Of a DNA stretch of 39,019 bases, positions 10,206 to 20,972 are shown in pieces (positions within the stretch are counted from its first letter, which is position 1; each line of letters opens with the position of its first letter). Under the pieces are notes generated by a model, which worked only from the letters and a program-made list of their open reading frames with translations, searched no databases and was not told the origin of the DNA. The stretch comes from Endotrypanum monterogeii (Eukaryota > Euglenozoa > Kinetoplastea > Trypanosomatida > Trypanosomatidae), in NCBI GenBank assembly GCA_000333855.2, contig CM007319.1, positions 1,779,000 through 1,818,018 of the forward strand. Direction: 5' to 3'. The position numbers and the translations under genes are program-made.

Positions 10206-10627
10206 TTTCACGCGCTACTCGCAACTGTTGTGGGGTCGACCGTGGCATACACACACATATATCTATATACCTTCACATTCACGTGATTGGCTATACCCAA
10301 TCACGACAGACTCCGATATTGTGTTTTGCGCACTCTTTTTTTTTTCTCTCTTTTTGACTGCGAAGTAGCACCCACCCTGCTAGGCGTCCGATTGAAGAAA
10401 AGTCTATTAGACGTGTGCCACGTATCGTTCTCATCTTCCCCTCCCTTCCCTTCGCAGAGTTCCAGCGTCTACTCCTGCACCCGTTTTAGTTTTCTATCGA
10501 GGACAAACGCGCTCCTCTCGTGTCTCTCTCAGCAACACCACGCCACCTCCCCTTCTCCTCTGAATCGGCTTCCTTTCTTAGTTTTCATACCTCAGGTGCC
10601 GTAAATATTCAGTGCCTCCACTTGCAC

Positions 10628-10631
<4 letters not shown>

Positions 10632-10678
<47 letters not shown>

Positions 10679-10686
10679 GACACAGT
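10632..10686. repeat. CA microsatellite plus flank, first copy
   Basis: A CA run followed by the flank GACAGACACAGT. These 55 bases are identical, repeat number included, to 10922-10976 on the other side of the gap. It is probably one genomic locus represented twice. Confidence 0.9.
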
Positions 10687-10794
10687 ACGAAGGAAGTAAC
10701 TAACCTTAAACGTAAAAAAGGTAGGTAGGTATTTACTTTATTTAGTAGTTCGTTCGTTCGTTTCGGTCGTACGACACGTACTTCCGTACGGTCG
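10687..10794. other. Low-quality contig end (pyrosequencing noise) left of the gap
   Basis: The 108 bases run almost only in the cyclic order T-A-C-G. The dinucleotides TG and GC are absent, and AT plus CA occur only three times. Repeats such as GTAGGTAGG and CGTTCGTTCG are produced by that order. This fits base calls from a dephased read made with T,A,C,G nucleotide flows, not biological sequence. Confidence 0.75.
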
Positions 10795-10814
10795 NNNNNN
10801 NNNNNNNNNNNNNN
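10795..10814. other. Assembly gap (20 N)
   Basis: Twenty unknown bases join two contig ends; the round number suggests a placeholder rather than a measured size. Confidence 0.99.
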
Positions 10815-10919
10815 TTCCCTTCCTCGTACTACGTACGTCCGTTTCCTTTACGTTTTTACGTTTATTACTACCTACGTAGTCGGTAACGTAATTACTACGT
10901 AGCGTCCACCTACTCACTA

Positions 10920-10921
<2 letters not shown>
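10815..10921. other. Low-quality contig end (pyrosequencing noise) right of the gap
   Basis: It shows the same T-A-C-G cyclic bias as the left side: no TG, and only five of the other flow-reversing dinucleotides (AT, GC, CA) in about 106 steps. The bias is unchanged under reverse complement, so a minus-strand read would look the same. Confidence 0.72.
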
Positions 10922-10968
<47 letters not shown>

Positions 10969-10976
10969 GACACAGT
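10922..10976. repeat. CA microsatellite plus flank, second copy
   Basis: An exact duplicate of 10632-10686. Unique sequence (CAAGGAGAATACC) resumes directly after it, so the true locus probably runs from the left unique flank through one CA repeat into this flank. Confidence 0.9.
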
Positions 10977-13014
10977 CAAGGAGAATACCTTCTAAAAAAA
11001 AGGTGGTGGATTCTTTATTTGATTCGTGTCTTTGGGCTCGACACGATTCCACGGTGCCGTGTAGATAAGGAGAGGTCTACGCGCTCTTCCCCGTGCTTTC
11101 GGAAACGAGGGTGGAGAGAAAAAGAAGAGGACGAAAAAAAAAAAGCGGAGTGACATCGGCATCGCACCGGTCACGAAGAAGTGCTCAGCTACACAACAGA
11201 GAGGTTCATTGCAGCACAGGCAGCGAAGAGAGGAGCAAAGGGACAAGTGTGTTCTTGGTAGTAGCGAGCATTACCGGAAGTACAAACCCACATACGCACA
11301 CACACCTGGACGAATATCTTGAGCACGAAATAGGACACTGGAAGTGAGGAAGGCGTGAGGACTCTTATTTTCTCACACTCGTCTCCTATTGCGTGCGCGC
11401 GTCCTCTCTGTCTCGATATCCCACCCGTTTCGTGCAAGCTATCTTATCGCTTCTCCCCGTTTTGTGCTTAACTACCTCTCTACGCCTGTGTCTGGACTTG
11501 TTGCGCCGTGCTTTATTTTCTTCCGCGATTTCGAGTGAGAGTCACAAATTCCAGGGTCAATACACACATACGCACACAGAGAAGGGAAATTGTGTCTGAC
11601 ATCTAGGAAAGAAATTATTGCTCTGAGAGAAACATCGAATAACACACGGGGATCGTTCGGAAAAGCATCGTTCACAGCGGCGTTTCTCTCTCCTGTAGAT
11701 CTGCTCTTCTCTTCCCGTTTCCCTGTCTTATCCGTTCTCATCATTTCTTTGTTTTGTTTTCGTCACTTGTGTGTTTTTTCTTCCTTGTTTTGCCGTCTCT
11801 CGAGCGTGAAATTTTGTGTACTCGGACGCCGTTGACACGGAGACGTGGGTACAATTTCGTTCGACTGTTGCACTACGTTCCCTCCTATTCTCGTGTAGGG
11901 ACAGAAAGGAGGAGATCACACCCACACACAAACCGAATTGGTGCTCATCTAGAGCTCGAATCCCAAGCAAAGTATCTGTTTTTGTTTCCTTTAAAAATTG
12001 TTTTTTTGGTGTTGTGTGGGTACTTGCTGTTATTATTATTCATATATATATGCCTTTGATATATATATCTGAAGCATCCCCACGTCTTTTCCCTGATTTT
12101 TCATTAGTTTGTGTGCATTTGTGCCTGCCATTACTCATTGCGTAGTCGCTCCGCTGTCTTATTGCTTTTTAACGTTCAATTTTTTCTTTTTACCGTCTCG
12201 AAATTCTCTTAGCTCCTCTTAGTGTGCGCGTGTGCTTTGTCTTCCCGTTTTTTTTTTTTGAGCTTTTCATTTTTTTTTTCCTGTTTGCTTGTAGCTTCCA
12301 CACCCAAATCACTCAAATTCATACGCACCTCACATAGCTGTGTACTAGGCAACGTCCGCACTTGAGTTTGATTTACAGAGGCTTCGCTTTTTTCTTTTTC
12401 TTTTTTGTTCCCTTTGCTTCTACTAGAAAGTGTGCAGCACCTCTCTGATTTCATCCTTTTTCCTTCACACTTTTTTTTTTTCCTTTTCTCTCGTGGTAAT
12501 TCTTCTCTCCGGTGTCAGGCTGCTCTATTGGTTGTTCAGCGAACCTACATTCATTTCTTCTTTCAGTCTCCTGAGTCTCGAATGTGTTTCGCTCCTTTCT
12601 GAAGCAACACCAACAACAGAACTATCGAACACCCTCACCTGAAGGAGAGCGACACGCACGCAGCAGAAGTTATTTAGATAAACAGTCAAGAATCCAGGGA
12701 AATTACATACATTTATACACAATTTCGTGTGCACCAGTGCACACTTCCCTTCTCCTCCTCCCTCCTCTCCCCTATCTCCAACGAATCAACTCCCCTTCAC
12801 AGCTTTTTTTTTTTTTTTGCCATACTTTTTTTTTTTTTGATTCTCTTCCCCTTTCCGTTTCGGTGCCTTTTTTTTTTTTTGCATTCCGCACACGTACAAG
12901 ACAAAATATTGATTTAATTTTTTCTTCAGTGTTGTTCATTGTGTGTTTTCGCGTGTTTTTTATTTTTGTTGTTGTTTATGATCTCCTGAAGGCTTTCCCC
13001 CGTTTTTCTCTTGA

Positions 13015-13235
13015 TTTTCGTCTCCCCCTTTTTCTTTTTGTGTTCTCAGTCATTATTTTGGTTGTGTGCTTCCCTCCCCTTTGTCCTCTCCTCTTTTCTT
13101 TTTATCCTCCCGACCTTCTGCCACTTGGCTGAATTCTCTGTCACTCTTCCTGCCCCCTCTTCTTGGGTGACCTACTAAGCATACTTTATCCCCACCCCCC
13201 TTTTTTTTTCTCGTCCCCGCGCGTACTTGCACAAG
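13015..13235 (+). promoter_or_regulatory. Candidate trans-splice acceptors for the zinc-finger gene
   Basis: A CT/T-rich tract ending GTTCTCAG (AG 13048-13049) and a CCCACCCCCC-T9-CTCGTCC tract followed by AG at 13234-13235 both precede the start. No ATG occurs between about 12980 and the ATG at 13518, so either acceptor gives a leader free of upstream start codons. Confidence 0.5.
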
Positions 13236-13517
13236 CGTGGAATCCGCAGAAGTGGATTGCCGTGTGCGTAGAGGAGGGGGAGTACTGTGAGAAAGGGCTC
13301 TGGAGCAGGTTCAAAGGTTATCCACGGAGGGTACCTTTGTCCAGGGAGTGTGGCGATAGATTTTTGGGTGATTTTAAACCGAACTAGTGCACTCGCTTAT
13401 CCTATAAGCAACTGAGCCAGTCGTCCTGAGACGAATCTCTCTTTTTATCTGCCGCTCGGGGATTGAGAGTGAGGGTAGACGAGTTTGAGTGATTGGCAGA
13501 CATTCCAGCGGTCACAT

Positions 13518-16500
13518 ATGTCTGGCTTAGAGGCCTATGGAAAGGCCATGGGGGAGGTGCAATCCGATAGGCAGATGGGCTCCTCGTCGCTTACTGCAGC
13601 ATCGCGCACCACCCCGAATCCTGCTCCAGTCGACGGTGGTATAGTCTCTCACGTCGGGGGTTCCCCAGTAGACAACGATGCAGACGAGCACGTGCCACCG
13701 GTGATTGCGCACGTTCGCAAAAACTTTGGTGTACTTGCCCCTACCATCGAGCCTTTCATCTACCGTAGTGGTTGTCTGAACAAGTCGGTGGTGGATGTGT
13801 ACAACCACCTCTCGCGTAGCTACCCCGCCATTGTAGACGCTGCCCTCAAACAGGTTGGGTTCGAGGAGTTCACGATGCAGATGCAGATCATGCTGACTCA
13901 GATCTTATCGGAGGAGTTCGGTGACGACACCGAGTACCTCGTCAATACTATCCTCACCTACACTGGCGCCGACTCCCTTTTTGTCTCTCTTCTATCCAAA
14001 TCGATGCTGGATCAGGTTGTCACGTTTGCGCAGTCGATGATGGGGGGAAACATGTACGGCATGGGCTACAACATGCAGGGCGGTGGAGGCGGTGGCAGCG
14101 CTGGCCGTGGGGCTGAGGGAGGTGGTGGCAGTAACTACTATCGTGGTGCCCAGCAGCAACAGGGATACCGTAATGTGGGTGAAAACGGTGCACCCCGCGA
14201 TCCTCGCGGGGGCTCTGTCGCTGTCGGCCTTCCTCACCACGATGGGGTGGCACCACAGAAGCCATACCGCAGTAGTGGACTCCCACCCCAGTCGAGTGAT
14301 GCGGTCAGAGAGCGCAGTAGTGACGATGTGCGTGCCAACAGCGATGCGCTCTCGCAGCGTGAGGAGGGGCGAGAGTGGAGTGGCGGTGCAGTGCTGCCTC
14401 GTAGCGCAACAGTGACAGGGGGAGGCGTTCGCGTCGATTCTAGTCTGGGCCCTCGAGGTGCTGCCTCTATGATAAGTGGGATGGGGGCAGGTGCGATGAG
14501 TCGCACAGATATGTCTGGGAGCCGAGCAATTAACGAAGGCGCACCTGGGTCAGGAGCGATGCCGCGTCACACACACCATCTCTTTTCTTCTTCTACGGCT
14601 GTCTCCGCGCCGTCAGCGAAGTCGTCCTCGATGGAGAGAGCTGGTATAAATGTAGTGCCGCAGCACAACTTCCTGAACTCGCGGACATCCCCAGCAACCA
14701 ACCAGGCGCGTGTCACCACTCCAGGAGTAGCGACTGTATCGCTGACCTCAGCGAATTCCTCAATGCCGACGATAGGACGTGGTGGTCCCTCAATTCCTAT
14801 GCATCATCATCATCATCACGTGGGATTGGGGGCAATGGCAACAAGCAATGCTACCACCAGCGACTGGGCTGCTGGCAACGGCGCATCTGGTTCTGCACCA
14901 AACATGGGATCCATTGCTCAGCGCACACTAACTCCACCGACGCCGCAGTCTGCACCCGTACAGCAGCATCAACTCCAGCAGCAGCATCCAGCACGCACCA
15001 TGAACATTCCTGCTCCGATGAGTGTACAGCGCCGAACTGAAAAGAATGCTGCGGCCGCCGCTGCTGCCGCCGCTGCCGCGACCAACGCGGCCTCTGTTTC
15101 TGCCAACGGCAGCGCACCTACCAACTCGCTTAGCAACAACAGTAGCACCCCTGTTGTAGATGCAGGAATAGCTCCGCGCACCATGTCTGCACCCCTCAGC
15201 ATGAACACAAATGTTCCAGCGCCGCGCGGGGCGCACTCGCTAGCCCACCACCAGCACCCCATGCCCGTGTTGCATCACCACCACCACCATCGCAACTTCA
15301 CTGCCCCTCCGGTTGCGGTGACCGCAGCTGTGCAGCCGCGCTCCCCTACACACTCACCGTCAGCATCGGACGAGCGCGTCGCAGCCATTGCCGCTGATAC
15401 AATCAACTCGACTTCGCAGGAGGCCAACTCCTCCCCTAGTTCTGCCACCACGTCAACGTTAGCAACTGCCGCATCCACTGCCGCGTCCGCTGCCGCTACC
15501 AAAGCCCCTACGATGTCCGCCCCCCCGTCAGGGCTGCGTGGTATCGGTCGCATACCCATCCACCACCACCACCACCACATTCACCTGTTGGTGAATAGAG
15601 TAGAGACAACAATGCCAGCGTCTTCGCAACGACAACAGCAGCTACCGATCCCGGCGGCATCGCAGCCAGTCTCACAACCACACCTGCCGCCGCAACCGCA
15701 GCGCGCCACTACCGCGATCGAAGTCCACGAGCAACATCAATTTCAGCAGCAGCGTCAACAGCAGCAAGAGCGCAAGGGCACGTCCAATGGTCGCTGGCCC
15801 AATCAGAAAGAGGAGCTTCGGGGTATACTACTTGCTGCGCGTGTGTCGGAGAGCGCAGTTAATTATTTGTTGACGGACGTGAACATCGACGAGCTGCGAA
15901 ACTTGAAGTATGTAGACTTCGAGAAAAAGCTCCGCGGAGGGATTCCGCTTTTGTTAGAGCGCCAGCGCGTCCGTCAGGCGCTTCTGGACAGCGCAACATT
16001 GCAGGGTTCAATTACTGATAACGATGACTCCGTGACGAGCCTCAGCCGCAAGAGTACCGCTATCAGTGTAGGTACAGAGGAGGAGCCGAACGGATCTGGT
16101 TTCCCTCGGAGGTCCCTGACTGTATCCAGTGGAATGCAGAGCCCCTTGTCGCCGCAGCAGTCCTCACCTACCAGCAAGACCGGCGTGCAGGTTCCGCAGC
16201 CTCGAACAAAGATGCAGCAGCAGCAGCAGCAGCAGTCGCAACAATCAGTCAGCGGCGGCAGCGCCATGGCTTCGCCAACGGAAACAGGACTTGCCTTCTC
16301 GGAAAAGGAGACCGCTAAACGGGACAGCGCTACAAAGACAGAAAGTTCGACTACCGCCAGCATTGCACCCACTTCTCCGGCGCCGACTCCAACTCCAGCG
16401 TCGACACCGTCCCCGGCACCAACCCCCAACAATCCGTTTAGCTCTAATACTCGTAACGAAGAACCCGATGAAGTCCGTGAGGAGGAGCACCGGCGCGGTA

Positions 16501-16631
16501 GTGGGCGACGCGGTGGAAAGCGTGGCGGGATGGGCCGCGGCAGCTTCACCTCGTCGCGCGTGTGCAGATTTTACGGAACAGCGGAGGGGTGTCAGTTCGG
16601 TGACAAGTGCCACTATGTTCACAACAAGTAA
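13518..16631 (+). CDS. Large low-complexity protein with C-terminal CCCH zinc finger, probable RNA-binding regulator
   Basis: A 1037-residue protein. Residues about 58-175 form a compact, helical, non-repetitive segment of unknown family. A Gly-rich linker (about 180-210) and some 550 residues of Ser/Ala/Pro/Gln-rich, probably disordered sequence follow, with six-His tracts at 429-434, 586-591 and 682-687, an 11-Ala tract from 511 and Gln runs near 896-902. A second folded-looking segment (about 760-825, rich in Leu, Glu and Arg) sits before another disordered stretch. The chain ends in a C-X8-C-X5-C-X3-H finger (Cys1016, Cys1025, Cys1031, His1035), two residues from the C-terminus. CCCH proteins in trypanosomatids commonly bind mRNA and control stability or translation; that role is inferred. 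The frame extends upstream to TTG 13485, but the first ATG is 13518 after about 540 ATG-free bases. Confidence 0.88.
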   Translation: MSGLEAYGKAMGEVQSDRQMGSSSLTAASRTTPNPAPVDGGIVSHVGGSPVDNDADEHVPPVIAHVRKNFGVLAPTIEPFIYRSGCLNKSVVDVYNHLSRSYPAIVDAALKQVGFEEFTMQMQIMLTQILSEEFGDDTEYLVNTILTYTGADSLFVSLLSKSMLDQVVTFAQSMMGGNMYGMGYNMQGGGGGGSAGRGAEGGGGSNYYRGAQQQQGYRNVGENGAPRDPRGGSVAVGLPHHDGVAPQKPYRSSGLPPQSSDAVRERSSDDVRANSDALSQREEGREWSGGAVLPRSATVTGGGVRVDSSLGPRGAASMISGMGAGAMSRTDMSGSRAINEGAPGSGAMPRHTHHLFSSSTAVSAPSAKSSSMERAGINVVPQHNFLNSRTSPATNQARVTTPGVATVSLTSANSSMPTIGRGGPSIPMHHHHHHVGLGAMATSNATTSDWAAGNGASGSAPNMGSIAQRTLTPPTPQSAPVQQHQLQQQHPARTMNIPAPMSVQRRTEKNAAAAAAAAAAATNAASVSANGSAPTNSLSNNSSTPVVDAGIAPRTMSAPLSMNTNVPAPRGAHSLAHHQHPMPVLHHHHHHRNFTAPPVAVTAAVQPRSPTHSPSASDERVAAIAADTINSTSQEANSSPSSATTSTLATAASTAASAAATKAPTMSAPPSGLRGIGRIPIHHHHHHIHLLVNRVETTMPASSQRQQQLPIPAASQPVSQPHLPPQPQRATTAIEVHEQHQFQQQRQQQQERKGTSNGRWPNQKEELRGILLAARVSESAVNYLLTDVNIDELRNLKYVDFEKKLRGGIPLLLERQRVRQALLDSATLQGSITDNDDSVTSLSRKSTAISVGTEEEPNGSGFPRRSLTVSSGMQSPLSPQQSSPTSKTGVQVPQPRTKMQQQQQQQSQQSVSGGSAMASPTETGLAFSEKETAKRDSATKTESSTTASIAPTSPAPTPTPASTPSPAPTPNNPFSSNTRNEEPDEVREEEHRRGSGRRGGKRGGMGRGSFTSSRVCRFYGTAEGCQFGDKCHYVHNK

Positions 16632-19600
16632 AGAACCATTCGTGCTGCTGACAGGTGATGAACAGGTGAAGGTGCTTCGAGGGAGGTTGATGCAGCCGTC
16701 AAGAGGTGTGCTCACATTTCATAACTCTCAGCGCCCGTTTTTACGTTTTTTTTTTTCACCACGGACCCGAGGATGTGGAACTCTACAATCCCACTGGAGG
16801 GACCTTTTAAGCCTCATCGGCCCTATGTCTTGGTGTCACGCGCCATCGAGGTGTTGTTTCGGGGCTGTTGCTATCAGTATGAGTAGTCTGTCGTGGAAAG
16901 GTTTCTTGGGTTGCGATAAAGCCATCCCCCCTTCCTCCCCTTGCCCGATGTCCTCGCCTGAGTCCCCTCTCGGCGCGTATTGAAGGTATCCCCTCCCCCC
17001 CCCCCTTCCCCCCGGGGGGTGATATACCTTTGCTGTACCGCAGGCCGGGGTGCGAGTCCCTGGCACATTCCTCCCTCCGGTCAAAATTCCAGATAGCAAA
17101 TATTCTGGGTTCGTGGCCGGTTCTCGTTCTGAAGTCGTTTCGTTGAGTTCTGCACCGTCGCATCGCTCGCTTTTATTCTCCCCTCCCTCCTAGTGTCGGT
17201 GTTTTTTTTTTTCCCTTTGCCTGCCTGTAAATTTTTCTTTTTTCTTTCTGTGCACCTTTCTTCTTTTTTTCATTCCCCCCTCCTTCCCCCCTCCCGTACA
17301 CAGTGCTGTCTTTGTGTCTTCATGCCCTGTCATCCTCTTCGCGGTGCTACGCGTGCATGGAACCAGCATGCGTGTCGGCGCGTTGCGTCGTGGCGGTGAG
17401 TGCGGCTGTTTGCGTCTGGGCTTTTCGATTGTGTAGTCTATTTTTTTTCCTGGTTCTTTTGCGCCTCTTTGATGGTCCCCCTGAGCGGGGGACGAGGGAG
17501 GGAGGAAGGGACGGGGGACATATTGATGTTTGTTCGCTGTTTTCTGCCTGAAGTTATCAGTAGAAAATATGACGCCAGAATCGAACTCGAAAGAAATCTC
17601 CACAGAGTAGCCAAAAAAAAAAAAACCCTTCCTCCTTAGTGCTGAGCAGAGGTGTCGCACTCCCCCAGAATACCCTTTTCTCTCTCCTTTCCGTGCCTCA
17701 GTATTCGGCTTATGACCGCACAACCAACAGAAAAGAAATAGAATCGAAGAAAAAAAATAGTGTGTGCGTGTGTATGCGCCGAGGCACATGGCTCTGCATC
17801 TTGCGCTCTCCATACAGGCGCTCCCCCCTTTGTGAGCTGCTGTCCTTTCGTACGTCTGTACCAGGAACTAGTATAATCACTATTACTTTATTATTTATTT
17901 GTCACTTGTTCTTTCTCTTTTTGGCCGACTTTTTGTTTTGTTGTTTTTGGTAAGTGGTATGCACTCTCTCGAGCTTCCCCTCTTTTTTTTCCTTCTCCAC
18001 TCTTTCCTCCCGCATTTCATATTTTAAAGTTGAATACGCATCTTTTTCCCCTTTACTTTACCCCATTTCCTTCCGTGTTTCTGGTGCGATATGTCATTTA
18101 TCTAAATATTATCTCTTTTTTTTTTTTTCGTCATTTCTTCTTTCCGTTTTAAAAAAAAAAATATTTTTGATAATTTATTTATTTTAAATATGCTCATTTT
18201 GTGTTTTTGTTGTGGCGGTTCTTTTTTTTTTTTTGCTTTTTTTTATATTATTATTGTAAGCTCCCCCTTAGGGATGGGACGTAAAGATTTTTTTTTTTTC
18301 CATACCACATGCGCACACACGCCACCACCATCACTACTGCCCTTACCGCCACAGGACTTCTCCACATGCACACTTCGCGTTTGTTCCACACATACCCCCC
18401 CCCCCTGTTTTTTTTCTTTTTTATTGGTGAACTTAAATACACCGATGGACCTCTTGCCGCCACCTCTTCGCACATGCCGAGTGCCTGCAATCGCTTTCAC
18501 ACGCTCGAATCTCATCGTATTTTCTGTTTATCTTATTGTTTCCGCTTGAGTTTTCTTACTCGCACGCGGCACACCTACCCGGAGGTGCTACAACATCGAA
18601 GTAGTAGTGAAGCGTAGACTCTCTTGATAACGGATTGTTTTGGTCCCTTTCTCTTCCCATCTCCCTCATTTTCGTCTATGTGCGTCTGTGTTCGTATAAT
18701 CAACGTTTTATCCGAGGTGACACCTTTGCAGATGAGGGTGTCTTTCATTCATATGCGCCTGCATACACGAGCTTGCAATATCCTCGTTCTCCACACCCCC
18801 CCTTTTTTTTTGCTGCTGTTGTCGCTCGGTAGAGTGCCTTCCACACCGATGGGTGGGGGTTGGGGGATCAGTGAGGAGGAAGAGCTGGAGGCTCCCTCAT
18901 TCACCGTGCCAGACTAACCGCCGCCAGTAGTGCCTCGCTTGTATTCCCATTTCCATTCATTTCCCACGACGCATCGTGACGCAAGTATTTTTTTTTTGTT
19001 TCTTGCTCTCGCCGCCTGAACTTCATCTGGGGCTCGTGGGCGATGGAGCGGTTCTGCGGGTTGCCCCTTTCCCATTTTGTGAGACTGTTTTGTTGCCTTG
19101 GCTGCTTCTCTCGCATTGCTGAACATAGGAGATGGGAGGTAGTCGTCTTCCCCATTACGCTCACGCACCCGAAAGACCATCGTGCACCTCAGTAGGTAGA
19201 AGACCATGGGGGGAAGTTGTGCGGAGCAGAAATCAGGGAAAGCTTCGTCTGGGCCATCAAATCCCACTCTTGCTGCGTTTTGCTTGAAACCTCTATAAAG
19301 TCGTTGATTTCAAAGGCGATTTCGTTTCCCCCGTGGCGCAATGGCAACATCGGGTGCGTAGCTACGGAGACGTAGTGGGGCAGACTGGTTCACTTTATGT
19401 GTTCCTTATTTTTTTGCCGTCCATCTCGGACTAGCCTATCAGTCCGTTTTTTTTTTTTCTTACGTGTGTCTGTGTGTGTGTTGGGACGGAGATTGGGTGC
19501 GAGGCGGTGTTACTAGGCATTGTCTATGATGCCTATCCGTTCGCTGAGGAGCACGTAAAAAGACGTGCGCCACCGCGCCTTCGTGTTGTTGGCATCCGAT

Positions 19601-19726
19601 AAGTTTTCGCTTTCTGTGTGCCCCAGGACGCTTCCAACGTACTCGTGTAGAGGTCTTCGCATTTTTAGGTTTCTTTCTTTTTCTAGCTTTGTTGTGTACC
19701 AAACACGACATATGTGCTTATTTACA

Positions 19727-19779
<53 letters not shown>
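19727..19779. repeat. Compound (TC)n(TG)n microsatellite
   Basis: A TC run (about 19727-19746) is followed directly by a TG run (about 19747-19778). TA (about 19848-19868) and GT (about 19882-19903) runs follow closely. Confidence 0.93.
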
Positions 19780-19782
<3 letters not shown>

Positions 19783-20770
19783 GTGGGAGGTTCCCATCTT
19801 GGTTTCATGTGCGTTGATAGCGTCGTGTGCTCGAATATATCTCTATACCTATATATATATATATATATCTATTTATTTATATGTGTGCGTGTGTGTGTGT
19901 GTGTGGGTGTACTCTTTGGTGTCTGTGCGACTACGCGAATGTTCTCTGTCTATATATAGTAAAGTTATATAATTTTTTTTGTTTCACATTGCTCTCGATG
20001 CTGTTCTTACCCCGGTGTTTTGCTTCTCCCCATTTCGGATTTCGGACACACAAAAGCAAAAAAAAAAATAGGGAGTGATGATATACTCAAGATTTACCCA
20101 CATGAAAAACAAAATCAACTGCCAACTCCTCTTCTGCCTCCCTTGATCCCCTTGTCCACCATTTCCACACCTGAAAAATGCTGCGGTAGGAAGTGGAACG
20201 CTTGGCAAAGGAAAAAAAATGAGAACGGAGCTCGAGTAAAACTCTGGACAGATACGCCCAATCTGCACAAATAAAAGAATTTAGGTTGGCAGTGGTACTC
20301 GAGTCCAACAAGCCACCGGCTAGTTTTGTCATGACTGCGCGCCACGCCATTCAACTTGTGCTACACAGAGGAAAGGGCAGATGTTGTGCCTTGGTCCTCA
20401 CTCTGCAATCATGCCACATCCCCTCCCCACCCACGCACATCATTCTTCCATGCGGTATGCCGGCAGTGATTGAGGAGGAAGAGAGTACTAAAAAGGGGTG
20501 GAGAAAGACTGTGACGCGGTATCCAAGACGATTCCTGGTGGCCACTGATGAGTCCTCATTTGTGCGAGTGTGGTGAGGTCGTGCCTGGTTGCTTTTTTTT
20601 CACCGCCCTCGGAGGTTTTCCCTTACGCGTCTGGCACTTTCATTCGTCTCCTTTGTTCCCCTCCCCACCTCTTTCCCTTTTATTCCTCCATTTAATCAGT
20701 GCAGGGTTCGGATTATGTTTACTGCGTTCGTCACTCCTGCACGTCACACTTTTAAATCACGATCGCCTCT

Positions 20771-20941
20771 TTTTTTGTTTGTTTGTTTGTTTCTGCTGTA
20801 GGTGGGGGCCTTGCGCCCTGGGGGAAGAGAAATAAATAAGAGCAACAACGTATCGCGCTCAGAGCCGGCGCGTTCCAGCCAGTGCCCTACCCACTGATCT
20901 TTTTTCCCGTCAAGCGTTTTTTTCTTGGTTGTTGTTTGTAG
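20771..20941 (+). promoter_or_regulatory. Candidate trans-splice acceptors for the PEX13-like gene
   Basis: A TTTGTTTGTTTGTTTCTGCTGTAG site (AG 20800-20801) and a second T-rich tract ending GTTTGTAG (AG 20940-20941) give leaders of about 170 or 31 nt. There is no ATG between 20717 and the start at 20973. Confidence 0.55.
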
Positions 20942-20972
20942 TTGATAGTGAGCAGGTAGACGTCACGGAAGC

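Larger units (their letters stand above)
7703..13517 (+). other. Long intergenic region (5.8 kb) with an internal gap
   Basis: No convincing gene in 5.8 kb. The content is T/C-rich UTR with microsatellites, a strongly pyrimidine-biased block (about 9826-10205) and an assembly gap. A 66-codon ATG frame at 9394-9594 lies in a low-homopolymer patch and might encode a tiny protein, but it has no recognisable feature. Other open frames here start at GTG/TTG or consist of poly-Phe/Ser codons. Part of the length is artefactual duplication at the gap. Confidence 0.6.
16632..20972 (+). other. Long intergenic region (4.3 kb)
   Basis: No convincing gene. There are poly-T runs, a C9 tract near 16997 and very AT-rich sequence at 18100-18260. 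Two low-homopolymer islands stand out: 18940-19400 and 20280-20580. The second contains an 81-codon ATG frame (20331-20576) of unrecognised composition. Both could be degenerate retroposons or conserved UTR elements; I see no boundary that decides it. Confidence 0.55.

Noticed and set aside
10738..11052. Minus-strand open frame running through the gap
   Set aside because: It contains unknown residues and depends on the artefactual sequence and the duplicated CA repeat.
13385..13432. Minus-strand tRNA D-arm-like sequence (TGGCTCAGTTG) just upstream of the zinc-finger gene
   Set aside because: A possible B-box lies only about 25 bases away, too close for a tRNA; the stems do not pair. Probably chance.
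16129..16983. 284-codon plus frame overlapping the 3' end of the zinc-finger gene
   Set aside because: Its first half is the shifted shadow of the Gln/Ser-rich coding sequence; it begins within the real gene and continues into UTR.
17575..17600. Minus-strand B-box-like GAGTTCGATTC
   Set aside because: The T-stem does not pair and no A-box is present at tRNA spacing.
18914..19267. 117-codon minus-strand frame
   Set aside because: Antisense, no recognisable family and no pyrimidine/AG acceptor on that strand; kept only as a low-homopolymer island.
19321..19400. tRNA-like A-box (TGGCGCAATGG) with a GGTTCAC downstream
   Set aside because: No acceptor stem pairs around it and the spacing does not build a cloverleaf.
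20850..20902. Minus-strand tRNA D-arm-like sequence (ATCAGTGGGTAGGGC) upstream of the PEX13-like gene
   Set aside because: The D-stem has mismatches, no TTCGA loop follows and there is no acceptor stem.
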